DNA of 43,164 nt from Chara braunii (Eukaryota > Streptophyta > Charophyceae > Charales > Characeae), in the NCBI GenBank assembly GCA_003427395.1, contig BFEA01000090.1:3181720-3224883 (forward strand), in the 5' to 3' direction. How positions within the stretch are numbered: the first letter of the stretch is position 1; every line of letters begins with the position of its first letter. Shown piece after piece: positions 10,509 through 22,344 of this stretch. The position numbers and the translations under genes were made by a program. The notes beneath the pieces were generated by a model. It saw only the letters and a list, made by a program, of their open reading frames with translations, was not told where the DNA came from and searched no databases.

Positions 10509-10834
10509 TGTTGAAGTACACATACCTCACTGTTCCTTGCCTCCAGAGTTCCGCCTGAACTCCAGCAGAGCTCCCGCAATCGCCCTGTCATTGGTCATGT
10601 GTGATCTATACAATCAATTGTTGGTCCTTAGGTTAAGCTGAGACCATGATTAACTCAAATGGGAATCATGTCATCAAACAATTAAACCGAGGAGGCAGAC
10701 ATCTGAGAGGACCTATCAAGGATTAGTATGAAGAAGGATGAAGGAGGCGGGTACCTATCGTCACCTCCCTCTCAATGCCTCATGCCTTCTTTTTATCTCT
10801 CACCTAATGATGACAATCAGAGTAACGACACAAA
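10509..10834. other. Non-coding spacer
   Basis: No feature recognised between the telomere-like run and the next (AAT)n tract. Confidence 0.35.
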
Positions 10835-10847
10835 TGATAATAATAAC

Positions 10848-10896
<49 letters not shown>

Positions 10897-10923
10897 TAAG
10901 ATAGTAATAATAATAATAATAAA
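10835..10923 (+). repeat. (AAT)n microsatellite
   Basis: An imperfect AAT run with AAC and AAAAT interruptions. It generates the Ile-rich minus-strand frame 10800-11000, which is not a gene. Confidence 0.9.
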
Positions 10924-11522
10924 AACAGTGAAAGTAAGTAATTACCGGAAGGATAAAATAACAACAATTTGATTTGGCACCTGGTATCCATAAACTTCAT
11001 AGGTATGAACCTGACCAGGAATATAGTCGTGGTTGTGGCACACTGCCCTTAACAGGGTATCTTATAGTTCGTTGCACCTCATCAAGTTGTTGGCTCATAC
11101 ACACAACACGCTCTCATTCAAATAGGATATGCCCCTCTTATTTAAGTACTTGCACACATACACATGCACTTGCATTCCTGCTTGTTGTTCCACATGCTTT
11201 GGCCTGGCCATAGGTGCCCTGCTGTCCGGCTGCAGCTCACGCTACCTCATTCCTACACACCGGTGCGGCGTCAGCGCTGAGTTCCTAGTGATCCGCCACC
11301 ACTTCGTAATGTGTCGGCCCCATGCTACGTTTGCCCAAGACATAGAGCGAGGTCCGGATCGCGCTTCAATCAACTAGTTTGTAGCAACTATCTGAGACCT
11401 TTACTGGGAATGTTGGGGCAAGTGCCCTTAGCGGATGTTCAACCCTGCCTTCACTTAGGGCGGGTACGAGGTTGGCTGGAGTCACAAGCTACTGAAAATG
11501 AATATCAGCAGTCGTAATCATA

Positions 11523-11530
11523 GTAATAAC

Positions 11531-11619
<89 letters not shown>

Positions 11620-11626
11620 TAATAAC
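11523..11626 (+). repeat. (AAT)n microsatellite followed by a duplicated module
   Basis: A nearly perfect AAT tract of about 104 bp. The sequence after it (about 11630-11880, including GTCAATGTTCAAGCCCGTAG and CCTACTCTACACCACTAC) resembles the sequence after the (AAT)n tract at 14182 (about 14290-14480), so tract and flank belong to one duplicated module. Confidence 0.75.
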
Positions 11627-12289
11627 GAATATGAGTGTAAACGATTCGTGAGATGACACAGATGTGAAACGGTCGTGATCAAACGGAGAGCACAAAGTAC
11701 CGAGAAACATTCCTTATAGAGCAACATGGCGGGGAAACGAGTCAATGTTCAAGCCCGTAGGTCACACCAACATAATCCATGGTCGCTTTCCCCCTTTGTC
11801 TAGCGTCCAGCGCCCCAACCTACTCTACACCACTACCCCACATATAGCTATGCTCATGTAACAGGCTCACTTCGACTCTTCTGTTCATGATATCACACGT
11901 CGGCCAACTTTTCACGTACCCCCGATGCTCATCTCTCTCCTCTCTTTCTCTTTATCTTCCTCACCATACAGGTCTCTCTCTCTCTTTATATCACTGTATA
12001 TTACTGTCCGTGTGTTTGTCACAAGGTATGCGTGCGTCCCACCTTGCAGAGTCAGCAGTCCCAGTCCAATCAGTCCGGCCCAGACTCGCAAGTACCGCCT
12101 GGGACTAGGTGCACCATGGGCCAGGGACAAAGGTAGACCCGCATCGAAGAAACGTATAAATCAAGGGGCAGCGTCTATCCATTCATTGATTTTTGCCACG
12201 CGAGCCATGCGGAAGTGTTTGCTGTTCAAAGGTGGTCTGCAGATACCCGTGGTTGAAATGGGCGTGGATGAAGAGTGTAGTCACAGTCG
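11627..12289. other. Non-coding flank of the AAT module
   Basis: The 172-residue plus-strand frame 11925-12443 begins in a CT-rich tract and runs into the GT-rich minisatellite. It has no domain and I do not regard it as a gene. No other feature seen. Confidence 0.35.
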
Positions 12290-13010
12290 TAGATGTAGTA
12301 CAGTGTATGTGTCTGTGTCACAATGGCTGGGTATGTTCGTGACTGCGAGTGACCGTGCATGTGACCGCGCATCATCGTGTATAACTGTGCACACTGTGTG
12401 TGACGCGGTGTATGTGACAGCGTCACTGTGCAAGTGCGTGTGACTGTGCACTCTGTCTGTGCACTGCGTATGTGACAGTCGCTGTATACATGTGTGCGAC
12501 TGTGCACTATGTCTGTGTACTGTGGAAGTGACATTCACTTGTGCAGATGTGTGTGTGCCACATTGACCCTGTGTCTGTTCACAACGTCCGTATGTCTGTT
12601 CACAGCGTGTATCTGAGTCTGCGTGACTATGTGATCGTGTATGCACGTCACAACATACGTCACAGCGCCTGTGTGTCTGTCACATTGTCCGTGTGTCTGT
12701 TCACAATGAGTATCTGAGTCTGTGTGATTGTGTGACCGTGTACACACTGAATGTCTGTGGCATTGTGCCATTGTGACTGCGTGACTGTCACATCGTGTCC
12801 GTGTCACTATGACCGCGTATTTGGGTCACAGTGCACTGCCTGACACGGTTTCTGCCTGCGTCACTGTACCTGTCTGGGTCACAACAACTGACTGCGTGCG
12901 TCACAACACCTGTGTGTGTGTGTCATAGTGTACCGTGCGCCTTTGTGTATGTCACAGTGGCTATTTGCCCAGTGTGTCACTGTGATTCCGTGCCTGTGGG
13001 CTCAGAGAGT
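12290..13010 (+). repeat. Degenerate GT-rich minisatellite
   Basis: Many variants of TGTGTGACTGTGCACTSTGTC are strung together. One longer unit can be paired: the segment GTCCGTATGTCTGTTCACA near 12587 and GTCCGTGTGTCTGTTCACA near 12687, period about 100 bp. The Cys/Thr/His-rich frames on both strands are products of the repeat. Confidence 0.7.
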
Positions 13011-13198
13011 CGCGTGTGGGGTATCCAGGGTGATCCGGTGTACATGAACAGTGAGTTGTTCGGGCTATGAGTCGCCACAGCCAGTGAAAGTCAACTCTTA
13101 TTTGATTGCCATGTTGCGGGCGTATTGGCGTCAGTTTGCTGCGCTACTGTTTGCATACCTGTAAAGTGTGAATGAAGACGAGCCTGATTGCTGATTGA

Positions 13199-13271
13199 AT
13201 ATAATAATAATAATAATAATAATAATAAGAAGAAGAAGAAGAATAATAAGAATAAGAATAATAATAATAAC

Positions 13272-13327
<56 letters not shown>
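13199..13327 (+). repeat. (AAT)n/(AAG)n microsatellite
   Basis: AAT units with an internal AAG block. It produces Asn/Lys-rich plus-strand and Ile/Leu-rich minus-strand frames that are not genes. Confidence 0.9.
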
Positions 13328-13730
13328 CAGCGAAGATGATCGATGGCGAACTTCAGCAACCAAACAACATCATACATAAGAGACCAGATAGTCTTGGCCT
13401 CGAACCAACAACAAAATTGCATCACGAGGTTCACCAAATAAGCACACACCAAAAGTTCATAATTGACAATGCTGAAGTTGTCTCATCATTATCATCAACA
13501 AAGAACCAATGTTGATATCCTATCTAGAGCTCGGCGCCCAGACTACCTGAGACAGATCCTATCTAGCCTGTACTACGACAGTGGAGATGGCGACAACAGC
13601 TCTCCCGAAGCACAAGCAGATATCGGCCTTGTGTCATGTACCAGGTATGTCTCTCTTATCACACAGAACATCGTCTCCCCAATACACAGATGCCATATGC
13701 ACACACGCAGGTCTCTTTCTCTTTCACTCA

Positions 13731-13734
13731 TACA

Positions 13735-13783
<49 letters not shown>

Positions 13784-13799
13784 ACACACACACACACAG
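13731..13799 (+). repeat. (CA)n microsatellite
   Basis: A CA run of about 69 bp with a TACA interruption. The preceding 90 bp (CCAGGTATGTCTCTCT...CACAGATGCCA) resembles the sequence before the (CT)n tract at 14682, again pointing to a duplicated module. Confidence 0.85.
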
Positions 13800-14181
13800 A
13801 CACGCCCGTTTGCACTTCCTCTGGATAATTCGAAACGTAGAACACTGACGATACATTGCACTGTCGTATGGAGTATCATGAGCCTTTGTATGTTTCTCAC
13901 TACGTCATAGTATCATACGACTGCAAATCCATGTGTATGTGTGGTCTCCAGGGTGATCCGGAAGTTGGAATGTGAGCGAAACGACGGTGTTGGGCCCATA
14001 GATGAGAGTTGCGATGCATGGGCGTTGATGCCCCATAGCCATTTGAAGCGAGCTTGTATCTGAACTATGTTCTTGGTTTCCATATTCCTGAGATGTAAGC
14101 TGGGTGCTACGTACCAGCGTGAATCACCATCTGTTCGTACGTTTGCGAAGTAAAGAAATATGTGATTTTTGGTTACACAGT

Positions 14182-14182
14182 A

Positions 14183-14231
<49 letters not shown>
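14182..14231 (+). repeat. (AAT)n microsatellite
   Basis: An AAT run of about 50 bp. Its right flank resembles that of the tract at 11523. The minus-strand 169-residue frame 13913-14422 spans it and is not supported as a gene. Confidence 0.85.
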
Positions 14232-14235
<4 letters not shown>

Positions 14236-14679
14236 AATGCAAGGGACATGAATGTGGACGTAGCACAGAAATCCAAAACCGCAGAATCATACTGAAGTCC
14301 AAGTGGTCAGAGCAAGAGCAGATAGCGCAATGGAATCGAGTACCCATCTGTTTGAGAATGATACAGAAGAATCGTGAGTCAATATCCAAGCCCAATAGGG
14401 CAACACCAACAGCATAACCCAATGTAGCTCTCTCTTGTGAATGGAGCCAGGCGTCCTATCTACTCTACAGCCTATCACTTCATCTACAGCAATGACAGCA
14501 ACCAAACAATCTTGACTACCAGCGCGTGATGATGTCAACACCAATGTCGACCTTCTCTCCACCCAGGTACGTCTCTCCCCCCCATTCACAACCTCGTTCC
14601 CCAACTCACAGATGCCACGTGCACCCAAGGACCACCGTGCACCCGTCTGTCTCCCCGTTTCTCTCTTGTACATTCTCCT

Positions 14680-14681
<2 letters not shown>

Positions 14682-14747
<66 letters not shown>
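14682..14747 (+). repeat. (CT)n microsatellite
   Basis: An almost pure CT run. It generates Ser/Leu (plus) and Arg/Glu (minus) dipeptide frames. Confidence 0.9.
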
Positions 14748-14751
<4 letters not shown>

Positions 14752-14789
14752 TCACATAACAGACAGCTTGGCACAGTCCTCCTGTACAC

Positions 14790-15118
14790 ACAGACGGAGA
14801 GGAGGGGATTAGACGAGGAGAAGGGGATCAGACGAGGAGAAGGGGATCAAACGAGGAAAAGGGGATCATATGAGGAGAAGGGGAAAGATGGGAATGTCGT
14901 CAACATCAAGTCTTCGATATAGGTATCAAATTATCCCTCGTCAAAATATTTGAATCCCAATGTCGAGTCTGGATCCACCGTCGTCAAATCTCAAGTCACA
15001 ACTCTCTCTCTTTCTATCGTAGTCTACAGATACTGAGAAGTTAGGTGATGAGAGGGTGAGGAAGAGATGGTGGACTTAGAATAGGAAGAAGAAGAACTTT
15101 CTCTCTCTCTCTCTCTCA
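14790..15118 (+). repeat. Direct duplication, copy 1 (paired with 16870-17183)
   Basis: This segment contains four tandem copies of a roughly 20-bp purine unit (GGGATCAGACGAGGAGAAG), then GATGGGAATGTCGTCAACA and GATACTGAGAAGTTAGGT, ending in a (CT)n tract. The same order occurs at 16870-17183 with scattered substitutions. The copies are about 2.07 kb apart, so about 2 kb may have been duplicated in tandem, with the middle diverged. Confidence 0.7.
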
Positions 15119-15922
15119 GTCCGGTACTAACCTGTGAAGTTGGCGCCTTGATGCAGGTACCTCGAAGATGAAGCTGGAGCAACGGCGCTACAGGTAAGTA
15201 CCTCTGGCCTCCGCCTAATCTCTCTCTCTCACATCTTTCTCTCTCTCCCCGTCGTTGTTCGAGTCGTCGTCGTCGCCGCGCTATCGTCATTATCGCCGGC
15301 TCATGTAAGTACCATTTTTCCTCCTTCCTCTCTCTCCTTCTTCTTCCTCTCCTTCATCTTCCCCTTCCTCTTCTCCGCCTTCGTGATAAGGTTCAATGAA
15401 CCTTTCATAGCACCCCCAGAGCCAAACCGCCGAGATCACCGCAATCCAGACACTTCACCAGTCCACTCAATCGGTATGAGCGACGGGGCGCATACGATGG
15501 GCAGGGATGTAATCAGCGCGAGCTGATGACTCGCGCGTAGTAGGGATTCCTCATTTCAAGATCGATAATTACAACGATCTATCCCGTCGCAGTGGCCTTC
15601 CGCAGCTCGCGCTACCTCCACGCACGTTCCCTGCCCCTTCTCTCCTTCTTCTTCTTCTTCTTCTTCTTCTCCTTCTTCTTCTTCTCTCCTTCCTCTTCCT
15701 CCTTCCTCTTCTTCCCTCTACTCTATTTCCTTCCTTCTACTTTCCTTTCCCTATGCTATGCCGCTATTCTTCTCTTTCGTTGGTATCTCCAGATCGCGAG
15801 TCCCTCTCTCCCTCCGCGTGGTCTCTTCGTTTGCTCCCACCTCGCTTTTCCCTTGTCGGTTGTGCGTGTGCTACCATTCTTACTTTCCGACACTTCGACA
15901 CCCGTAGCCGATATTAGTTACT
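15119..15922. other. CT-rich non-coding region
   Basis: CT-rich DNA with several donor-like strings (for example ACAGGTAAGTACC near 15190 and CATGTAAGTACC near 15303). No exon chain with recognisable protein can be built around them. The Phe-rich frame 15592-15990 is tract-driven. Confidence 0.35.
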
Positions 15923-15980
15923 GTAATAATAACAACAACAACAACAACAACAACAATAATAATAATAATAATGATAATAA
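15923..15980 (+). repeat. (AAC)n/(AAT)n microsatellite
   Basis: A compound AAC and AAT run. Confidence 0.85.
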
Positions 15981-16080
15981 AAGACAATGAATGTATATTG
16001 GTGTGGTGCATTATGTTCGCGTTGATCGCCCAAGTGCTGCGATTGCGACCAGCAGCGAGTAGGTAAGCGCTTCTCAATCC

Positions 16081-16094
16081 CTCTCTCTCCTCGA

Positions 16095-16146
<52 letters not shown>
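16081..16146 (+). repeat. (CT)n microsatellite
   Basis: An imperfect CT run with short interruptions. Confidence 0.85.
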
Positions 16147-16869
16147 GAACGCAGACACGGAGAGAGAGAAAACGTAGTGAGAAACGTCAGTGAGTTGGAA
16201 GGGAGGGGAGAGGTTATCAGTAGGGAATCAGGCAGAGGTTATGCTGGGTGCATTGCTCAGGATCTGACTCGCCTTTTCTGGGACAGACATTGATTGGACA
16301 CGCGGCGAGGGACTATTTGACTTTGCTATTGCTATCTTGGTCTACTCCCTCGCCTTCCCCTCTTCGTCTCGTCCCTCCTCCATCTCTCATCCGCGGTATC
16401 TCTCCATGCATGCGTGCGAGGAAGAGACCTTTCTTTCATGGTTGAGGTCCCTCCTCCCTCTCTCCCCCATGTGATGTGTGATGGATGTCGGGTCAGTCTA
16501 GATCAGATCAGATCTTTTCCCTAAGTCTTCCACTACGTCGCTTTGCGCCATCCTGTATGTATTCGGAATGTACATTGCTTGTTGATGCTACGTCGTCCTT
16601 GCCTTGTTCATTTCAATCTTTTTCATCACATAGCGAATCCTTAGCTCCCTGCGCATCGTCCTACTGGATATGCATCATACACACACTGTTTGATATTGTA
16701 AAGGTGCAGACCAGAACAAGATCCGACCTCTCATACACAGTACAAGATAGCGCAGCGGGAGACTTACCAAAGATTCGAACAATCAATATTGCAGTGCAGC
16801 CCCCACATGCATCATCATCGTCCTATGGTGTGAAGGGTCAGACACTTACACAGGAAGAACACGCCTGTC
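16147..16869. other. Non-coding spacer
   Basis: The 157-residue frame 16485-16958 has no domain, is Ser-rich and ends in the purine minisatellite of the duplication. I do not support it as a gene. Confidence 0.35.
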
Positions 16870-17164
16870 TTGCCATACACAGACGAAGAGGAACGGAATC
16901 AGACGAAGATGAGGGGATCAGACGAAGAAGAGGGGATCAGACGAAGAAAAGGGGATAGATGGGAATGTCGTCAACACCAAATTTTCGATACAGGTCCCAA
17001 ATAATCTCCCTTTGATATGTCTGAAATCCAAATGTCGAGTCTGAATCCAAATGTCGTCAAGTTCCAAAGCCGCCAATCTCTCTTCTTCTCGTAGTCTGCG
17101 GGTACTGAGAAGTTAGGTAGCGAGAGGGTGAGGGAGAGATGGACTAAAAGTGGAAGAAGAAGAA

Positions 17165-17183
<19 letters not shown>
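16870..17183 (+). repeat. Direct duplication, copy 2 (paired with 14790-15118)
   Basis: Same sequence order as copy 1: purine minisatellite units, GATGGGAATGTCGTCAACA, TACTGAGAAGTTAGGT, then a CT/CA tract. This copy has CA dinucleotides where copy 1 has only CT. Confidence 0.7.
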
Positions 17184-17195
<12 letters not shown>

Positions 17196-18083
17196 GGTAG
17201 TGAATGAATCTACCCTCGTTATTGCGATAGATTTATTCAATTTTTTTTTTTTTTTATTTGCTTATTTATTTATTCATTTATTTATTCCCGTTTTCATTGC
17301 TGATGGCGCTGGGGAGCAAGCCGTGAAATTGGAGACTTACCCGTTCTCGCTTTTTCGCTCCGTCGTCGTCGGTGGGCAGTCGTTAGCGTCGTCGTCGTCT
17401 GACTGCATGGCCCGAGAAGTGTTTCTTCTTTCCCCTTTTCCTCCTTCCCTCCTACTTCTTCTCTCCTCTTCTTCTTCTTCTTCTTCCTCTTCTTCTACAA
17501 ATACTTCTTTCACTATCTCTCTTCCTACCTCCTCCTCGCGCCGCTACCTCGCTACTTTACTGCGCCATCTCGCTGCCTGCTTTCCGCGTGCTATATCTCC
17601 ATAGCTCCCGCATTTCTTTACCCGCGCGGAATCCCCTTTCCGCTGCCGAGCATTCGCTGCGCTCTTCGTCCGCGTGCTACTACCCACGCGCTGCTTCTTT
17701 CGACAAGTGCTCAGCTGTAGCACGCGGACCGAGCCTCGGACAACGTGCTGAAAGTAAGGCAGTTTTCGTGAAAATGAATTTGGTCGTTTTTTTCGAGGGT
17801 AGATTCACCGACATCGGATCAATGGATAGTAGCCTCGGGATAAAAAAGGAAAACAATAAGAAAATAAACGAATCTAACTAATAACAGAAAAATAAAATAA
17901 ACTAAAAGAAAGAATCTAACTACCAACTACAACTACCGTCCAAGTGTAATCCCTCGTTCTAAGAGGGCTAACTAACTTGAACTATTTCCGAACCCGTGAT
18001 CACGGGTTCGAGCCCCGACCACTGGAGAGCGGGTGAAAAAGTTGTGGAGCTCCATCACAAAAGGAGCTAGCTCAGCGGTCAAA
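17184..18083. other. Non-coding; CT-rich with a B-box-like T-arm near 18000
   Basis: The frame 17128-17604 is CT-driven. Near 17994-18018 the string CGGGTTCGAGCCCCG forms a perfect tRNA T-arm/B-box motif, but no matching acceptor or D-arm is in register. Confidence 0.35.
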
Positions 18084-18146
18084 TGGATTCGTTCCCTGCA
18101 TCCTGCGCTTGGTAGTCTCGCACCTAAACCTATTGAGCTAGCTCCC
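18084..18146 (-). repeat. tRNA-like SINE head
   Basis: On the minus strand an A-box (TAGCTCAATAGG) is followed about 34 bases later by a B-box-like GGAACGAATCC. The intervening GAGACTACCAAGCGCAGGAT resembles a tRNA anticodon and variable region. A related unit lies on the plus strand at 32375-32437. The T-loop has AAC where TTC is expected, so this is a decayed tRNA-derived sequence and not a working tRNA gene. No clear 3' tail is visible. Confidence 0.45.
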
Positions 18147-18172
18147 ACTTCGAGTAGAAGGGGAGCAACTTA

Positions 18173-18192
18173 GCATATATATATATATATAT
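18173..18192. repeat. (AT)n microsatellite
   Basis: A short pure AT run. Confidence 0.85.
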
Positions 18193-20048
18193 TTGAGGCT
18201 CAGTCCGACCAGGGGCCTGAGCCCGTTTTTTAAGTCTGTGTGTGCATGCACGCTTGTTGGTCTGCGTGCCTGCTTATTTGAGTGCAAGTCGGCTTGAGTA
18301 TGTGTGTGGCCCGCAAGGGCACTTAGTTCCTCAGAAGGCCCGTAGGCCCGGTACTTACCTGCGGCTGAGACATTGAAGGTCGCCGCGGGGAAAACACACA
18401 AGTGACGCGCAGCCCATACCTACAGTAAGTAGGGGTAGATGTGCCGGGTACTCGAGGTCGAACAGAAGTTGGCATTTTTAGAGGTCCAGTATCGTTAGGT
18501 AAGTGGTACTAGGTCAAGTAGTCCAAGTCCAGGCCTCGTGCGGACGATATCAGAACTTGCAACGGTGTCTCCTTCTGCAGAAGGACGAAGGCACCGGTCG
18601 CTATGGTAGTCATGCGGTCAGGAAGTCACCTCCCCAGGGCGACTCCCTTTCTACCTACGGGAGGCTGAGTTAGAGCCTCAACCTTGCTACGGTGCACTAG
18701 TAAGGATAAAGGTACTGCTCGAGCAAACGTCAACAATCGGGGCGCTATCTCAACCCCGATGATCATACACTAATAATTGCTCCGGTCGTACGACCGGGGC
18801 GCTTATTAGTTTATTCTGACTGATGTACTGACGATTAAGTCTTAGCGTACATCGCCGATCTACTCGTCATAACATCAACCCTATCGACCCCTCAACCTCT
18901 TCGGTCGAAGGGTATTACTGCAGACCCTAACCTTCATAGCGTGCGTCACAACAACGCGCGCGCATATTTAACAAAATTTTCTCACCGATTTTTGCCCCTG
19001 GCCTCAATGGCCGAGGAATACGTTTCGAGTGTCACTCTCAAGCGTACACACCCTTTCTATTCTAAATTGGCTTCGTCATGGTAGCCGATGCCGTCACCGT
19101 GTCTAATGCAAAAGCGTGGCCAAATACCTTTGTAAGAGTATTTGGTCCGACAGTATCCCAAACCCCATTAAGCGACGTCCCCTTCACCCGGAGAACTATA
19201 TGCAGAAAAAAAAGGTGTTTTTCTGACAAGCAAATCGTCAAATCCGAATCCCATAATGAAATGTGGTTTCAGGATTGACTTCATCACCTTACTTTTCATT
19301 ATTAATGTCGGGATTTAACCCGGGTCTCCCACATAAAATATAATGACTGAAAGTGGGGATACTTTATTTGTACTACAGTACATGAAATAGTTAAGTATGA
19401 CAACACACATTTCCTTCCCCCACACCCTTAGTCTTTGGTCCAGGTATTCATTGGTTGTTTTCTTGGCCGGTGTTCCCGTACGAACTCAACTCTTCAAACG
19501 AGGGTCCTAACTGAGACCTTGGGTGTTCAACTCTTGATATCACAATCCAAAGTTGTCTGTCGTCCCGCCCGAAGCCTAATACACGAGGACAACGGTCTCC
19601 ATCATAACCCACCACAGTCCTGCTGATCAGGCCGGAGCTGCGGCCCACCACGTTATTGCTTATCGGTGGTTACCCTCGTTGGTTGCGCAACGATGGGATA
19701 TTCATCCTATCTTTAAAATTTTATAATCTCGACCCCTTCGACATCCACCTGAATAGACCCTTTCATTGGGGAGGCCTCCCCTCTAGTTTCTCTTCGAGGC
19801 CATAGTCGAAGGGTCCGCTGCCTGGTTATGCTATGTCACGTCCCAACGATGCCAATTTTCCACCATAGGTTTGGTAATTTATGCCCTCAAGTTAACCCTT
19901 GAGGTGGATGAACGATGCTTTAAATAAACCAAATAAATGAGAATTTTTAATAAATTGAGCATTCGTCAGGCTGCCACTCAGGGTTGTGCCCTCCAAGTCT
20001 TTGATCATAGCTCGGTGAGGCACGCACCTCGGAGTCAGTTTATAACCA

Positions 20049-20053
<5 letters not shown>
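18193..20053. other. No feature recognised
   Basis: Moderate-GC DNA without a coding frame that carries a domain. Frames at 19078-19278 and 19435-19651 are short and unrecognised. Nothing else supported. Confidence 0.35.

Positions 20054-20089
<36 letters not shown>
20054..20089. repeat. (AT)n microsatellite
   Basis: A pure AT run of about 36 bp. Confidence 0.9.
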
Positions 20090-20090
<1 letters not shown>

Positions 20091-20477
20091 CCATTATTTT
20101 TAAAATAAACTTTTATTGATTCTTTGCTTGTCAGAATCCACAAAAAAAACATCACTTTCATAGAAATTATCAAAAAAAAATTCTGCAACAATATTGATAA
20201 GACTCAAAGGAGTCTATCCATGTCGTAGTATGGTCTCAAACAAGAAATGTACAATCAATCCAGCTTTTGAAACTTCACAAACTCATCAAACTTTCACATG
20301 AAATCCAGATCCACCCGTTCCTCTACCACAATCTCAAGGCATCAAATGAGTCCAATAGTGATAGACAAAGGGAGATACTAACTCACAAAAACACTCAAAC
20401 CATAGACAAGGATTCACTCGCAATGTGAAAGTGTTTGTGGTCACCAGCTCATCCCCTTTGGATACATATATAAATAT

Positions 20478-20478
20478 N
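20478..20478. other. Single ambiguous base (possible assembly join)
   Basis: An isolated N inside AT-rich sequence. It lies just 3' (minus-strand sense) of the gag-like zinc-knuckle relic, so loss of the rest of the LTR element below this point could be an assembly effect. Confidence 0.8.
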
Positions 20479-20739
20479 AAGTATGTTATAATGCATCAGA
20501 CTTCCGACTCATCTCTCTCTCCCTCATACTTATCCTCAAAATATCCATGTATTTTCTTATACTATCATCTACTCTAAACCTTTATCCAATCAAAAATTCT
20601 CGAGGAGAAGAAACTTGTCCTCATTTCAGACTACACTCTACTTATCCATGTTCTCTCTTTCCCAACAAACACCTCAATTCATCTAGGAGTTCATATCTTC
20701 ACTTCTTTCTAAACTATGAAGGTGCTATCCAACCTCAGT

Positions 20740-20935
20740 ACCTGATGAAGTTCTACTCTGTCCCCCTTGGATGTCCCGGGGATTGTCTGTCTAGCGTTGG
20801 CAACCAACCTCCCTTATGCATCAAACTCAGTCATCCCTACCTTAATGTACCGGGCAAAAATCTCACAATCAGTCCTGAAGTGTCCTTCTTCTGCTACCCC
20901 TAGGTCCTGCTCACATAGACAAACGCCTAGTAAAA
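20740..20935 (-). pseudogene. Gag-like zinc-knuckle relic of the LTR element
   Basis: Read on the minus strand, the frame through 20921 gives CLCEQDLGVAEEGHFRTDC, then EIFARYIKVGMTEFDA, a TAA stop, and GRLVANARQTIPG. The EGHFRTDC part is the second half of a retroviral-type CCHC knuckle (H-x4-C). The first half (C-x-C with about ten residues before His) is altered compared with C-x2-C-x4-H-x4-C, probably by an indel. It lies about 2.2 kb downstream, on the same strand, of the tRNA-Asp primer-binding site, as expected for gag of an LTR retrotransposon. The match to a Ty3-type gag is by pattern only. Confidence 0.45.
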
Positions 20936-22344
20936 CCTCTCATCACTTTACAGAGTCTCTCCTTCCTACTATATTCTTTTCGAAAGGTAATATTCAAACC
21001 ATACCTTACTATCATTGCTAACTTTCAACGCCTAAGACCATTCAAGCAGGTCATAATAGTACATTGCGATAGTAATGCATTAGTTAAAATAGTAGAGTAT
21101 GTAAGTAGTTTTAGCAGCAAGGAGACAAGTTTAATAAGCATATGCATGCATTGGTAATGACGAAAAACTTACAGTATATGTTACGATCATAGGCAATAGT
21201 CATGCTGTAGTCAAATAATTTTTTTTAATGATAAATGTTTTAGGATGCAAAATGACGAGAGTACTACGTTCTACTCCCTGGGCTTTGACAGGAGTATATT
21301 GTGTCAAGGGGCAGTGTAATCCTCTAAAGGGATAACATCTTAGACTCCCGAGCCCCGCTCAAGGACCAAGCCTCACTAATTCACCCTCCGATTTCAGTAT
21401 CTGTTTCTTGCAAACTCTGGTCAATTTGTAGACAACCTCACTGCACACGTTTCCATTATGGTCTATCCCTTCTCGTGATGATGAACCCACTTGACACAAA
21501 GATAGTTGGGGAATCACCCCCTACCTCCTTGCGGCATACAGTAGTTGTTTCCATTATAGACCATAATCTAACAAGATTCAAACAGTTTCCTCCTTCTCAG
21601 TAGTAATGTAGTCACCATTTCCCCAAAGGTTCAGGTGACAACACCCCACTATGGACCAGGAACATATTTCCGGAGCGGGTCTCACTACTACCTTAGAAGA
21701 CTGATTTATAGCTCCTCAAGCCATCTGTCGAGGGAAAGGATAACTTATGATTGTAACTCCCCTAAGGATAGACTCTACGCATTGACCACCTCTTTGAGAG
21801 AATTTCTTCTACACATTGACCACCTCTTTCAGAGAATTTATTCTCCCAAGGAGTCGATCACTCCATTCGCCCCCGAACCCGCGTCGGTCGTGGATTCTTC
21901 GTAGCTTTCTATCCTTTATAAGGAGAGCAATCCATATGTTATGGATTCAAGTGAAATAAACATAGATGAATAGCAAAATTTGATTAGCTCAGACGGATGA
22001 ATTTAAGTGCACAGTCTAGAATAAATAAACTCTGATGGAAACTCAAACAATTAATCATGAATAAAAATGCATCAACTAGATAGTTTCTCATGAATAGGCT
22101 TAAAATAGACTAACATGAATGGATAATTTTTGAATGGATAACCTAAAATGAATGGCCTTAAGATAATGGATTTAAGCGCTTAGATTCAACTGGGTATATT
22201 CAAGTAAATGGTCCAGAGTGGGTAAGTTTAAGCAATTACCCTCATGCCTGAATATAGTTACCATGTTGAACAAGATGGTTTGACACCTAATTCCTCACTG
22301 CCTCACTGACTACATTTAGGATTGTGCGTCTCTTCTTGTAAGCA
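20936..22344 (-). other. Presumed gag interior, decayed
   Basis: Between the candidate gag start and the zinc knuckle I see no continuous frame on the minus strand. The 42-bp near-tandem at about 21774-21840 (two copies of CATTGACCACCTCTTT) is the only structure. A plus-strand frame at 21635-21904 is unrecognised. Confidence 0.3.

Noticed and set aside
11925-12443. 172-residue plus-strand frame as a gene
   Set aside because: It begins in a CT-rich tract and ends in the GT-rich minisatellite; composition is tract-driven and no domain is visible.
13091-13379. Ile/Leu-rich and Asn-rich frames across microsatellites (also at 10800, 11489, 14104, 15880 and 23674)
   Set aside because: Pure products of (AAT)n or (AT)n tracts.
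15186-15310. Cluster of splice-donor-like GTAAGTACC strings suggesting a spliced host gene
   Set aside because: No open exon with a recognisable product or matching acceptors could be assembled; the strings lie in duplicated CT-rich DNA.
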